Part shown: in pieces, positions 1 to 6,947 of the stretch
Layout of the letters: every line of letters begins with the position of its first letter
How positions within the stretch are numbered: position 1 is the first letter of the stretch
Assembly (NCBI GenBank): GCA_023428645.1
Contig: JAEYXD010000041.1
Location: forward strand, 1 to 22,293
Reading direction: 5' to 3'
DNA length: 22,293 nucleotides
Source of the DNA: Pseudomonadota bacterium
Lineage (GTDB): Bacteria; Pseudomonadota; Gammaproteobacteria; Steroidobacterales; Steroidobacteraceae
Position numbers and translations under genes: made by a program
Notes under the pieces: model-generated
The model's input: the letters and a program-made list of their open reading frames with translations, nothing else
Databases searched by the model: none
Told to the model about the DNA's origin: nothing

Positions 1-633
1 CAGGGTGGCTTCTTCGGTAAGCTCCTCGGCGCCGGCAAGCGCCTGGTGACGGGCGAGTCGCTGTTCACGACGGTCTTCCACAACGAATCGCGCGCCAAGC
101 GCCGCGTCGCCTTCGCCGCGCCGTATCCCGGCAAGATCATTGCCGTGGACCTCGCGCAATTGGGCGGCACGCTCATCTGCCAGAAAGACAGCTTCTTGTG
201 CGCGGCGCGCGGCGTCTCGCTCGGCATCGCCTTTCAGCGCCGGCTCGGCGTCGGATTGTTCGGCGGCGAAGGCTTCATCATGCAGAAGCTCGATGGCGAC
301 GGGCTCGTGTTCGTGCATGCGGGCGGCACGCTGCTCACGCGCGATTTGCAACCGGGCGAGACGATTCGCGTCGATACGGGCTGCGTCGTCGCCTTCCAGC
401 CGAGCGTCGATTTCGACATCCAATACGTCGGCAAGCTGAAGAGCGCGCTGTTCTCCGGCGAAGGCTTGTTCTTCGCGACCTTGCGAGGCCCGGGTCGCAT
501 CTGGCTGCAGTCGCTGCCGTTGTCGCGCCTGGCGAATCGGATCATTGCCTCCGCGCCCGCTGCGGGCGGTCGGCAAGTGGGCGAGGGCTCCGTGCTCGGT
601 TCGCTCGGCGGCTTGCTCGACGGCGACAACTGA
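1..633 (+). CDS. AIM24 / TIGR00266-family protein, 5' end missing
   Basis: The reading frame is open from the first base of the window, so the N-terminus lies upstream; 210 residues are visible. The fragment begins with a Gly-rich stretch (GGFFGKLLGAGKRLVTGES) followed by FTTVFHNE. It continues with short beta-strand-like blocks rich in Gly and aromatic residues (GGEGFIMQKLDGDGLVFVHAGG), which is the pattern of the AIM24/TIGR00266 beta-sandwich family. It ends in a Gly-rich tail (GSVLGSLGGLLDGDN). There is no signal peptide or membrane segment in the visible part. The biochemical role of bacterial members is unknown; mitochondrial AIM24 affects inner-membrane organisation. The stop lies only 2 bases before the M48 protease start, so the two are almost certainly co-transcribed. 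A GTG at base 46 could look like a start, but homology-like sequence continues upstream of it. Confidence 0.8.
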   Translation, partial: QGGFFGKLLGAGKRLVTGESLFTTVFHNESRAKRRVAFAAPYPGKIIAVDLAQLGGTLICQKDSFLCAARGVSLGIAFQRRLGVGLFGGEGFIMQKLDGDGLVFVHAGGTLLTRDLQPGETIRVDTGCVVAFQPSVDFDIQYVGKLKSALFSGEGLFFATLRGPGRIWLQSLPLSRLANRIIASAPAAGGRQVGEGSVLGSLGGLLDGDN

Positions 634-635
634 TC

Positions 636-1760
636 ATGACTTCCGGCCCTGCGCGCCTCTATGGCGGCGGCGCGCCCGCGACGGGCGAAGACGTGCGCTT
701 CGTGCTCGAAGGCGAGGCGCTCGTCGTCGACACGGGTTCGCGCGACTACACGGTGCCGCTGACGGCACTGCAGCTGCGTGAGATCGGCACGGGCGTCGTC
801 GGACTCGAGCTTGCGTGGACGGCCGATGGGGTGCTGCACGCCGCGCAGGTCTTCGATGCGGCTGCCCTGAGCGCGCTGCGAGCCGACGAGCGCATCCAGG
901 CGCTGCCGCAAATGGCGGCCCTGCGGACGGAGCAGCGGCGGAACGGCATCGGTCGCACCGTCGGTTGGGCGGCGGTCGCGATCTTCCTGTTGTTGCCGGT
1001 GCTGATCATCCTGATCTTCGTCTGGCAAGCGGACCGGATCGCGGCGGCGGCCGCGTCGCGGATTTCGATCGAACAAGAGACGCAGTTCGGCGAGCAGGCG
1101 TTCGCGTCGATGAGCGGCTCCTTGCAACTCGTCGACAGCGGGCCGGCGTACGAGGCGGTGCAACGAATCGGCGCGCGGCTGACCGAAGGCTCGCAATACA
1201 CCTATCGCTTCCACGTCGCGAAGAGCGACGTCGTGAACGCCTTCGCCGTGCCGGGCGGCATCATCGTCGTACACACGGGGCTCATCGACGCGACGCGCCG
1301 GCCGGAGGAGCTCGCCGGCGTGCTCGCGCACGAAGTGCAGCATGTCGAACAGCGGCACAGCCTGGAGGCGATGGTGAAAGACCTCGGCCTGCGCGGGCTG
1401 TGGCTGCTCGTCAGCGGCGATCTCGGCGGGGGCATGGTCGGCCAGGCCGCGCTCGAGCTCACGAGCCTGCGCTTCTCGCGCGATGCCGAGGCGGAGGCCG
1501 ACGCGAAAGGCTTCGACGAGCTGGTCGCAGCGGGCATCGATCCGAGCGGCATGGCCGATTTCTTCGTGATCATGGCGCAGCAAGAAGGGGCCGCGGTGCC
1601 GCCGCCGTTCCTGTCCACGCATCCCGCGAGCAAGGATCGTGAAGCGGCGTTGCGCGTGCGGGTCGCGGCGCTGGACCGGCACGGCTTCTTGCCGCTGGCT
1701 GCGGGCCCGTGGCCGCCCCGAATGGACAGCGAATGGATGGACTCGGCCGCCCCGCGCTGA
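636..1760 (+). CDS. Membrane-anchored M48-family zinc metallopeptidase
   Basis: A 374-residue Zn-dependent endopeptidase of family M48 (the HtpX/Ste24/BepA type), probably acting in membrane or envelope protein quality control. Residues 1-105 form a soluble N-terminal domain that resembles the DUF7092-type domain often found before M48 peptidases. One strong membrane segment follows at about 109-130. The catalytic domain carries HEVQH at 232-236 (HExxH: two zinc His and the catalytic Glu). A downstream SRDAEAEAD motif at 281-289 puts the third zinc ligand at Glu285. STHP at 327-330 is the usual C-terminal substrate-cleft motif of this family. The ATG at 636 was chosen because the open frame further upstream lies inside the preceding gene. 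Only 2 bases separate the two genes, which implies translational coupling. The protease domain should face the periplasm or cytoplasm depending on anchor orientation, which cannot be decided here. Confidence 0.9.
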   Translation: MTSGPARLYGGGAPATGEDVRFVLEGEALVVDTGSRDYTVPLTALQLREIGTGVVGLELAWTADGVLHAAQVFDAAALSALRADERIQALPQMAALRTEQRRNGIGRTVGWAAVAIFLLLPVLIILIFVWQADRIAAAAASRISIEQETQFGEQAFASMSGSLQLVDSGPAYEAVQRIGARLTEGSQYTYRFHVAKSDVVNAFAVPGGIIVVHTGLIDATRRPEELAGVLAHEVQHVEQRHSLEAMVKDLGLRGLWLLVSGDLGGGMVGQAALELTSLRFSRDAEAEADAKGFDELVAAGIDPSGMADFFVIMAQQEGAAVPPPFLSTHPASKDREAALRVRVAALDRHGFLPLAAGPWPPRMDSEWMDSAAPR

Positions 1761-1773
1761 CGGACGAGTCGCT

Positions 1774-1806
1774 ACACGCTCGTCACGCGAGCGTGTGATA
1801 GACCTT
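1774..1806 (+). terminator. Hairpin between convergent genes, overlapping the yebC stop codon
   Basis: A perfect 9-bp inverted repeat, ACACGCTCG (1774-1782) and CGAGCGTGT (1788-1796), has a 5-base loop. It sits between the convergent M48 protease and YebC genes. On the plus strand a short T-tract (CTTTT) follows about 6 bases after the stem, so it may terminate protease transcription. The loop contains the yebC stop codon and one arm encodes the last residues of YebC. The T-tract is weak, so this is a candidate only. Confidence 0.4.
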
Positions 1807-2505
1807 TTGCACGTCCTCGTCCTGCTCGAGCTTGTCGATCATCTCGAGCGCCTCGTTCGCTTGCTCTTCCGGCAGTTCGGTGGGCGTCAGGCAGATGTAT
1901 TCGTGCTCGGCGGACAGGGGCGCGATGTTGCGATCTTCGATCGCCTTTTGCACCTGGCCGAAGTCCCCGAAATTGCAGCGGACCACGAGCTGCGGCTCGC
2001 CCTTCTCGCCGGTGCTCTCGCCCATCTCCTCGAGGCCGTGGTCGATCAGGTACAGCTCGAGATCGTCCTGGTCGATGCCGGCCGGATTGAGCCGGAACAC
2101 GCCCATCTTCTTGAACTGGAAGCTGACACTGTTGCTCGTGCCGAGATTGCCGCCGTACTTGGAAAAGATGTTCCGCACGCTCGCGACCGTGCGCGTCGGA
2201 TTGTCCGTCGCCGTTTCCACCAGCACCGCGACACCGTGCGGCGCGTAACCCTCGTACAGCACTTCGGTGTAGTTCGTCGCCTCCTTGCCCGATGCGCGGC
2301 GGATCGCGGACTCCACCTTGTCCTTCGGCATGTTGACCGCGCGTGCGTTCTGGATGACACGGCGCAGCGCCGGGTTCGAATGCGGGTCGGGTCCGCCGTT
2401 ACGGACGGCAATCGTGATGTCCTTGCCGATACGCGCGAACTGCTTCGCCATGCGGTTCCAACGGGCGAACATCGCATGCTTGCGAACTTCGAAAATACGA
2501 CCCAT
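1783..2505 (-). CDS. yebC: YebC/PmpR-family DNA-binding regulator / translation factor
   Basis: A 240-residue cytoplasmic protein of the YebC/TACO1 family. The N-terminus (GRIFEVRKHAMFARWNRMAKQFARIGKDI) is a variant of the family's usual G(H)SKW..I..KK..D..R.K.F.K opening. It is followed by the conserved NPALRRVIQNARAVNMPKDKVESAIRRA helix block, YEGYAPHGVAVLVE and the TDNPTRTVASVRNIFSKYGGNLG signature. Length is typical (about 240-250). Members have been described both as transcriptional regulators (PmpR) and as ribosome-associated factors that relieve stalling at proline stretches (YebC2 and TACO1 relatives); the sequence alone does not say which applies. The ATG at 2505 is chosen because it opens the family N-terminus; the frame continues open upstream into the ABC permease but without family similarity. 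In most genomes yebC sits beside ruvC; here it does not, and the divergent N-terminus fits the YebC paralogue group. Confidence 0.9.
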   Translation of the reverse strand: MGRIFEVRKHAMFARWNRMAKQFARIGKDITIAVRNGGPDPHSNPALRRVIQNARAVNMPKDKVESAIRRASGKEATNYTEVLYEGYAPHGVAVLVETATDNPTRTVASVRNIFSKYGGNLGTSNSVSFQFKKMGVFRLNPAGIDQDDLELYLIDHGLEEMGESTGEKGEPQLVVRCNFGDFGQVQKAIEDRNIAPLSAEHEYICLTPTELPEEQANEALEMIDKLEQDEDVQKVYHTLA

Positions 2506-2546
2506 GAGCTGATCCGGTCTATGCGGGGGCGGGATTATGCCATGAC

Positions 2547-3353
2547 TCACTTGCCCAGCCGTTTCTGCACGAGCCGGGTCGCGATCACGACGGTCACAAC
2601 CGAATAGAAGACGAGCACGCCTACATGCAGTGGAATGTTGTCGAGCGGGGCCCCGACGACGAGCCCGCGCGTCAATGCCGTCGCATGGATGAGGGGCAGC
2701 AGCTGGGCGACGTAATTCACCGCCTTGGGCAGCTGCTCCGCCGGAAAGAACACGCCCGAGACGAGCATCATCGGCATGAGGCCGAGGCTGAAGTAGTACG
2801 TGAACAGATCGTACGCCTTCGCCAGCGCCGTCATGATCAACGCCAGCCCGGCGAACGTGAGGCCGACGAGCACCACGATCGGCAGAACCCACAGCGCGGC
2901 GAGGGATTTCACGAGCCCCAAGGCCGCCATCACGATCAGGATCGTGATGCCCGACAGGGTCCCCTTGAGCGCGGCCCAGACCCACTCGCCGACGACGACG
3001 TCGGTCACCGTCATCGGCGCCTGCAGGATGCTTTCCCAGGTGCGCTGCATCTTCAGACGCGTGAACGCGGACCACAGTCCCTCGAAGGAGGCCGAGTTCA
3101 TGACGCTGTAGCACAGCATGCCCGAGCCCAGAAAAGCCATGTAGCTGAGCCCGCCGACCGAGGGCAGCAAGCTGCCGAGCCCGAAGCCCAGGCCGACGAG
3201 CCAGATGAGCGGATCGGCCAGATGCCCGACCAGCGCGGACCCCAGGAGCTTGCGCCAGACGAGATAGTTGCGGCGCACGACGTGCACGAACCGCCAGCGG
3301 TTCGCGTGCGGCGCGGGCTCGGTCAGGGTTGCATTCAGGGTCGTGTCAGTCAC
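2547..3353 (-). CDS. ABC-2 type transport permease, NodJ-like
   Basis: A 268-residue integral inner-membrane permease of the ABC-2 class, closest in pattern to NodJ/DrrB-type exporters. It starts with about 25 polar residues and then WRKLLGSALVGHLADPLIWLVGLGFGLGSLL. About six hydrophobic segments follow, including MAFLGSGMLCYSVMNSASFEG, WVWAALKGTLSGITILIV, LWVLPIVVLVGLTFAGLALIM, YYFSLGLMPMMLVSGVFF and VGVLVFYSVVTVVIATRL. The SGVFFP.EQLP motif in the fifth segment is characteristic of ABC-2 permeases. The partner ATPase lies directly upstream; its stop codon falls 8 bases inside this gene's start, indicating tight translational coupling. The exported substrate is unknown. NodI/NodJ of rhizobia export lipo-chitooligosaccharides, but related pairs are common in non-symbionts, so no nodulation role is implied. 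Confidence 0.88.
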   Translation of the reverse strand: MTDTTLNATLTEPAPHANRWRFVHVVRRNYLVWRKLLGSALVGHLADPLIWLVGLGFGLGSLLPSVGGLSYMAFLGSGMLCYSVMNSASFEGLWSAFTRLKMQRTWESILQAPMTVTDVVVGEWVWAALKGTLSGITILIVMAALGLVKSLAALWVLPIVVLVGLTFAGLALIMTALAKAYDLFTYYFSLGLMPMMLVSGVFFPAEQLPKAVNYVAQLLPLIHATALTRGLVVGAPLDNIPLHVGVLVFYSVVTVVIATRLVQKRLGK

Positions 3354-4251
3354 GAAGGTCGCGTCCGGTCAGTTTCAAGAACACATCCTCGAGATTCGCG
3401 GCACGGCGCAGCGCGCGTAACGCGGGCTTGTTTTCCAAGGTCCTGAGCAGCGGTTCGGCATCGCGGCAATAGCAAAACGCCGTATCGCCCGCGAGCTCGG
3501 CGCGCGCCGAGTGCGCGTGCGCATGCTCGGTGAACCATTGCTCCACGCCATCGCCGTACACCTCGACGACGACGGGCTCGATCTCACGGTCGATGAGCGC
3601 ATGCGGCTCGTCTGCGGTGATGAGCGTGCCGTGATCGACGATCGCGACGCGATCGCACAGTCGCTGGGCCTCGTCCATGAAGTGTGTCGTCAGGATGATC
3701 GTGCGGCCTTCGTTCAGCAGCGTCTTCAGCCGGTCCCACACGAGATGGCGCGCCTGTGGATCGAGGCCCGTCGTCGGCTCGTCCAGAAACAGCACCTGCG
3801 GGTCGTTGACCATCGCGCGCGCGAGCGTGAGCCTGCGCTTCATGCCGCCCGAGAGCGCTTCGATCTGCGCGTTCGCCTTGTCCGCGAGCCCGGCGAAGTC
3901 GAGCAGCCGTGGCACGCGCGCGAGGCATTCGCGCTTCGACAAGCCGAAGTAGCGGCCGAACACGACGAGATTCTCGGTGACCGTGAAATCGGGATCGAGC
4001 GTGTCGAACTGCGGCACGACTCCGACGCGCACGCGCGCCTCGCGAGCGTGCTCGGGCACGGGCAGGCCGGCCAGCCGGATCGTGCCCGCATCCGGTTTCG
4101 TGTGACCGAGACAGCAGCGCAGTGTGGTCGTCTTGCCGGCGCCGTTCGGCCCCAGGAGCCCGAAGCATTGCCCCGCGGGAACGTCGAAACTCAGATTACG
4201 GACGACTTCGAGGTCGCCATAGCGTTTATGCAGATTCGAAACGTGCAGCAT
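3346..4251 (-). CDS. ABC transporter ATP-binding protein, NodI-like
   Basis: A 301-residue ATPase that would power the adjacent ABC-2 permease. Walker A is GPNGAGKT (34-41). A Q-loop region follows (GVVPQFDTLDPDFTV), then the ABC signature LSGGMKRRLTLARAMV, Walker B VLFLDEPTTGLD, and the switch His in LTTHFMDEA. These are the standard elements in standard order, so the site should be active. Phrases such as PQFDTLDPDFTV.EN and GGMKRRLTLARA are typical of the NodI/DrrA branch. A C-terminal extension of about 85 residues ends in ANLEDVFLKLTGRDLRD, the usual tail of exporter ATPases of this type. The ATG at 4251 was preferred because the open frame upstream has no family similarity. No good Shine-Dalgarno sequence is visible before it. 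A structured palindromic region lies 80-110 bases upstream. Confidence 0.92.
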   Translation of the reverse strand: MLHVSNLHKRYGDLEVVRNLSFDVPAGQCFGLLGPNGAGKTTTLRCCLGHTKPDAGTIRLAGLPVPEHAREARVRVGVVPQFDTLDPDFTVTENLVVFGRYFGLSKRECLARVPRLLDFAGLADKANAQIEALSGGMKRRLTLARAMVNDPQVLFLDEPTTGLDPQARHLVWDRLKTLLNEGRTIILTTHFMDEAQRLCDRVAIVDHGTLITADEPHALIDREIEPVVVEVYGDGVEQWFTEHAHAHSARAELAGDTAFCYCRDAEPLLRTLENKPALRALRRAANLEDVFLKLTGRDLRD

Positions 4252-4332
4252 CGTTGTGACGGTCGCGCCGCAAAGCGCGTTGTTCTGTGGGTGCGGCACC
4301 GGCGAGCGGCAGTGCGTTGCAAGACAATGCCG

Positions 4333-4358
4333 CGTGCGAAGGGTTCGCACGATCGTGC
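4333..4358. promoter_or_regulatory. Overlapping palindromes upstream of the ABC exporter genes
   Basis: Two perfect inverted repeats overlap in the 159-base gap between the DUF1840 gene and the ABC ATPase. CGTGCGAA-GGG-TTCGCACG runs 4333-4351 and GCACGATCGTGC runs 4347-4358. They share GCACG. No T-tract follows on the minus strand, so an intrinsic terminator is unlikely. An operator for a dimeric regulator, or a terminator hairpin lacking a U-tract, are both possible. The rest of the gap shows no convincing promoter. Confidence 0.35.
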
Positions 4359-4410
4359 GGCCGAACGCGCGTGTCGCGCGCTTCGCGACAAATCTTTGCG
4401 GTGCGCGCGG

Positions 4411-4755
4411 CTAACTGCCTTCCCAGATGACGCCGACGTGCGCGGCCGCCGCGCGCTTGAGCAGACTCAACAGCGGCACGGCGCGCGAGACGAGCGGGAC
4501 CGGTGCCGGTGTTTCGCCTTCAGTGTCCGGCTCGGCTGAATCTTCATTCGTCGCGGGCGGCGCGGGCGTCGATGCGGTCACGGCTTTCAGCGCTTCGACC
4601 TCGGCCTCGAGCTTCGCGAGCGCGGGCGGCACGTCATCGGCATCGAGCGCGCCCGGAATGCGGCCGGTCGCGCCCATGAGTTTCAGCAGCGATTCGGCGA
4701 CGTCCTGGAACATCGTGATCGATTCGGTCGCCTTGGAGCGGAAAGTAACGAGCAT
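4411..4755 (-). CDS. DUF1840 domain-containing protein
   Basis: A small protein of 114 residues. The opening MLVTFRSKATESITMFQDVAESLLKLMG matches the DUF1840 family, where an N-terminal strand-helix block of this kind recurs. It is followed by a second helix with acidic and Ala/Glu character (PPALAKLEAEVEALKAV). A low-complexity Pro/Ala/Thr/Glu linker occupies about residues 61-86. A hydrophobic C-terminal helix (VSRAVPLLSLLKRAAAAHVGVIWE) closes the protein. The layout of two short conserved ends joined by a disordered linker is normal for the family. No function is established. It lies 81 bases downstream of the HDOD gene on the same strand and may share its transcript. No signal peptide is visible. 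The C-terminal helix is amphipathic rather than clearly membrane-spanning. Confidence 0.82.
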   Translation of the reverse strand: MLVTFRSKATESITMFQDVAESLLKLMGATGRIPGALDADDVPPALAKLEAEVEALKAVTASTPAPPATNEDSAEPDTEGETPAPVPLVSRAVPLLSLLKRAAAAHVGVIWEGS

Positions 4756-4836
4756 GGCGGTCTCAATTTGAGCGAAGCTGGGGTTGCGACTTGAACGAAA
4801 CGCGTGTCGGGGCGGTTCCGACGTGCCGCGTTCGAT

Positions 4837-5940
4837 CTAAGTCATGAGATCGGTGACGCGCGCCGCCTCGAGCAACGCGTCCGCCATCTCGGACGACAGT
4901 CCTTGTCGCCGCAGGATCGCGTGCCCGTCTTCCAAGGAATATGCCGCGTGATGATTCGCGGTCGCGATGGAGCCGGCCAGCTCGCCGAAGTACACCGCTC
5001 GACCGAGCGGGCACATTTGCGGCGGCGAGACTTCCAGGAACTGCTCCTCGAGCGCGGCGATCGAAGCCTCGGACAAGCTCCATGACTTGCCGATCTCCAC
5101 CGCGAGCCGCGGCCCATGTACTTGCAGGGCGCGCATGAAGACTTCCGGACGCGGCGCGACGTTCGGGAAGGCTTGATACTTGTCGAGTGTCAGACGGAAC
5201 AGGACCAGTGTCGCGACGGAACGCAGCACGCCGAGGAGTTGCGCGACGAAAGGATCCTCGCTGCCGTCCTGCTCCGCATAGGCCTGTGCGCCCGCGGCAC
5301 TGCGCTGCGCCTGCTCCCACGCGATCTCGCCGAACGTATCGAACAATCCCTTGGGCAAGCGAAACACCGGTTGCAGGATCGCCGCCGAAAGCAGGCTGCG
5401 CAAGCCGTCGGTGCCGAGCACGAGCACGGCACGATCGAGGCTTTCGACCGGCGTCGTGCTCGTTCGATAAAACACCGCGTTCGCGCGCTTGAGCGCCGTG
5501 CCCGCGAGTGCCGGGTCTTCCAGGATCAAGCGCACGAGGTCTTGGCGCGTGCTCTCGGTGTCGTTCAATGCGTGCATCAGCTTCGGCAGCAGCAGCGGCC
5601 GGCGCGGAAAGTAGTGCTGCTGCTGAGGCGCATCGCCGAGCCCCGTCTCGACCTGCTCGAGGACGCGGGCGTGCGTGCCGAAGATCTGGTAGTCCACGTG
5701 GGTCGCGCCGAAGGCGAGCTTGAAACACTGCAATGCGAGCGCTTCGGTCGCTTCGGTCCGGTACGCAATGCCTCGCGGACGGATGAGGGTCTTGCCGGCG
5801 TCGGCCATCGTCTGGGCCGAGTCCGAGGCAGCCGCGCCCTCGCTCACCTCGACACGCGAGCGCCGCCAGAACGCGAAAGCAAATCCTCCGATCACCCCCG
5901 CGATCGCGAGGACGAGCGCAATCATCGTCGTGTTGTTCAT
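4837..5940 (-). CDS. Membrane-anchored HDOD-domain protein
   Basis: A 367-residue protein with an N-terminal membrane anchor (about residues 6-25, MIALVLAIAGVIGGFAFAFW, then RRSR). A variable, soluble region of about 85 residues follows. The HDOD domain comes next, starting near PRRPLLLPKLMHALNDTESTRQDLVRLILEDPALAGTALKRAN, which is the typical HDOD opening (P.lP..l..l...d.s..dla.iI..DPaLa..lLr.aN). It continues through LDRAVLVLGTDGLRSLLSAAIL. HDOD is a degenerate HD-related domain without the metal-binding His/Asp pair. It is usually involved in signalling, often alongside cyclic-di-GMP or two-component proteins. The tether at the inner membrane is less common than the soluble form. It is divergent from the MBL-fold gene, and a TATGAT -10-like element sits about 33 bases upstream of the ATG. 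Confidence 0.85.
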   Translation of the reverse strand: MNNTTMIALVLAIAGVIGGFAFAFWRRSRVEVSEGAAASDSAQTMADAGKTLIRPRGIAYRTEATEALALQCFKLAFGATHVDYQIFGTHARVLEQVETGLGDAPQQQHYFPRRPLLLPKLMHALNDTESTRQDLVRLILEDPALAGTALKRANAVFYRTSTTPVESLDRAVLVLGTDGLRSLLSAAILQPVFRLPKGLFDTFGEIAWEQAQRSAAGAQAYAEQDGSEDPFVAQLLGVLRSVATLVLFRLTLDKYQAFPNVAPRPEVFMRALQVHGPRLAVEIGKSWSLSEASIAALEEQFLEVSPPQMCPLGRAVYFGELAGSIATANHHAAYSLEDGHAILRRQGLSSEMADALLEAARVTDLMT

Positions 5941-5972
5941 TCTAGATCGCCGGATTGCGTAGCTGCCGGCGC

Positions 5973-6002
5973 ATCATAGCCTGCGAATCGGGGCTTGTGC
6001 CC
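5973..6002 (-). promoter_or_regulatory. Candidate promoter for the HDOD gene
   Basis: On the minus strand TATGAT (plus-strand 5973-5978) matches the sigma-70 -10 consensus at five of six positions. With a 17-base spacer the -35 would be GGCACA, which matches only three of six. The expected transcript start lies about 26 bases before the HDOD start codon. The weak -35 suggests an activated promoter or a false positive. Confidence 0.35.
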
Positions 6003-6012
6003 GCGGCGCGCA

Positions 6013-6041
6013 GTTGACAGAGCCGCGGCGGCTGTTGACAG
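6013..6041 (+). promoter_or_regulatory. GTTGACAG direct repeats flanking an inverted repeat; possible -35 and operator
   Basis: GTTGACAG occurs at 6013-6020 and again at 6034-6041, exactly 21 bases apart (two helical turns). The 13 bases between them form a perfect inverted repeat, AGCCGC-G-GCGGCT (6021-6033). The second copy holds a consensus -35 hexamer (TTGACA, 6035-6040) upstream of the MBL-fold gene. The matching -10 region near 6057 (TAGCTC) is poor. If it is used, transcription would begin within a few bases of the GTG start. Confidence 0.35.
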
Positions 6042-6071
6042 TGCGCCCACTCTCCGTAGCTCTCGTGCAAT

Positions 6072-6914
6072 GTGAACGCGCTGTCCCTCGTCTCCGGCCA
6101 ACTCGACACGATCGCCCCGTACGTTCGCCGCCTCGTCGCGAACAATCCCGGCTTCATGACGGGCGCAGGCACGAACACGTACCTGCTCGGTCGCGAGCGT
6201 TTCGTCGTGATCGATCCGGGGCCGGCTGACGGCAAGCACTTCGAGCGCATCCTGGCCGAGACCCGCGGGGCGATCGATTGCGTGCTCGTCACCCACACCC
6301 ATGGCGATCATTCGCCCGGCGCCCGGGCGCTGCGCGAAGCGACGCGCGCGCCGATTCTCGGGCGCCCGGCGCCGCTCGACGGCTATCAGGACCCGAGCTT
6401 CACGGCCGATCGCACGCTCGAGGACGGTGATGTCATCGCGTTCGATGCGGGGACACTGCGCGCGCTCCATACGCCAGGGCACGCGTCCAACCATGTGTGC
6501 TACTTGCTGCAAGACACGGGGCTGTTGTTCACCGGCGATCATCTGATGCAAGGCTCGACCGTCGTGATCGCGCCTCCCGACGGCGACATGAAGGCGTATC
6601 TGGATTCGCTCGCTCGCTTGCAGCGCGAGCCCGTGAGCCGCCTGGCGCCCGGCCACGGTCTCACGGTCGACGACGCGCAGTCGGAAATCGCGCGCATCGT
6701 CGCGCATCGCTTGCGGCGCGAAGCCAAGGTGCTCGCGATCGTGCGCGAGCTCGGGCCCGCGACGCTCGACGCGCTCGTCACCCGCGTCTATGACGATGTC
6801 GATCCACGGCTGCATGCGCTCGCGCGCGCTTCGCTGCTCGCGCATCTGCAGAAGCTCGCCGCGGATGGCCTCGTCGCTTGCGACGACGCTGCGTGGCGAA
6901 TCCTTCCCCTCTAA
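6072..6914 (+). CDS. MBL-fold metallo-hydrolase with C-terminal winged helix, LACTB2-like
   Basis: A 280-residue soluble hydrolase. The metallo-beta-lactamase fold carries all metal-binding motifs: HTHGDH at 75-80, the TPGH motif ending at His137, the bridging Asp in TGDH (154-157), and PGH with His195. After the fold, residues about 200-280 form a helical domain (HRLRREAKVLAIVRELGP, then LHALARASLLAHLQKLAADGLV) matching the winged-helix tail of the LACTB2/glyoxalase-II-like group. Human LACTB2 is an endoribonuclease; bacterial relatives are of uncertain substrate. The start is GTG at 6072. An ATG two bases earlier is followed at once by a stop in its own frame. No Shine-Dalgarno sequence precedes the start. 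A co-directional ABC protein follows after 33 bases. Confidence 0.88.
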   Translation: MNALSLVSGQLDTIAPYVRRLVANNPGFMTGAGTNTYLLGRERFVVIDPGPADGKHFERILAETRGAIDCVLVTHTHGDHSPGARALREATRAPILGRPAPLDGYQDPSFTADRTLEDGDVIAFDAGTLRALHTPGHASNHVCYLLQDTGLLFTGDHLMQGSTVVIAPPDGDMKAYLDSLARLQREPVSRLAPGHGLTVDDAQSEIARIVAHRLRREAKVLAIVRELGPATLDALVTRVYDDVDPRLHALARASLLAHLQKLAADGLVACDDAAWRILPL

Positions 6915-6947
6915 TATCTGGCTGATTGTTCCAAGCTCTTGCCGACG

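Noticed and set aside
198..635. N-terminal extension of the M48 protease
   Set aside because: The frame is open but overlaps the AIM24 gene completely. The ATG at 636 fits the tight gene spacing and the N-terminal domain.
234..1682. 482-codon minus-strand frame opposite the AIM24 and M48 genes
   Set aside because: It covers two recognised plus-strand genes and has no motif of its own.
2506..3114. N-terminal extension of YebC into the ABC permease gene
   Set aside because: The extension translates the permease out of frame; the family N-terminus begins at the ATG at 2505.
2547..4251. Nodulation-factor export system
   Set aside because: The NodI/NodJ resemblance reflects the ABC-2 exporter branch. 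No nod genes or other symbiosis signals are present.
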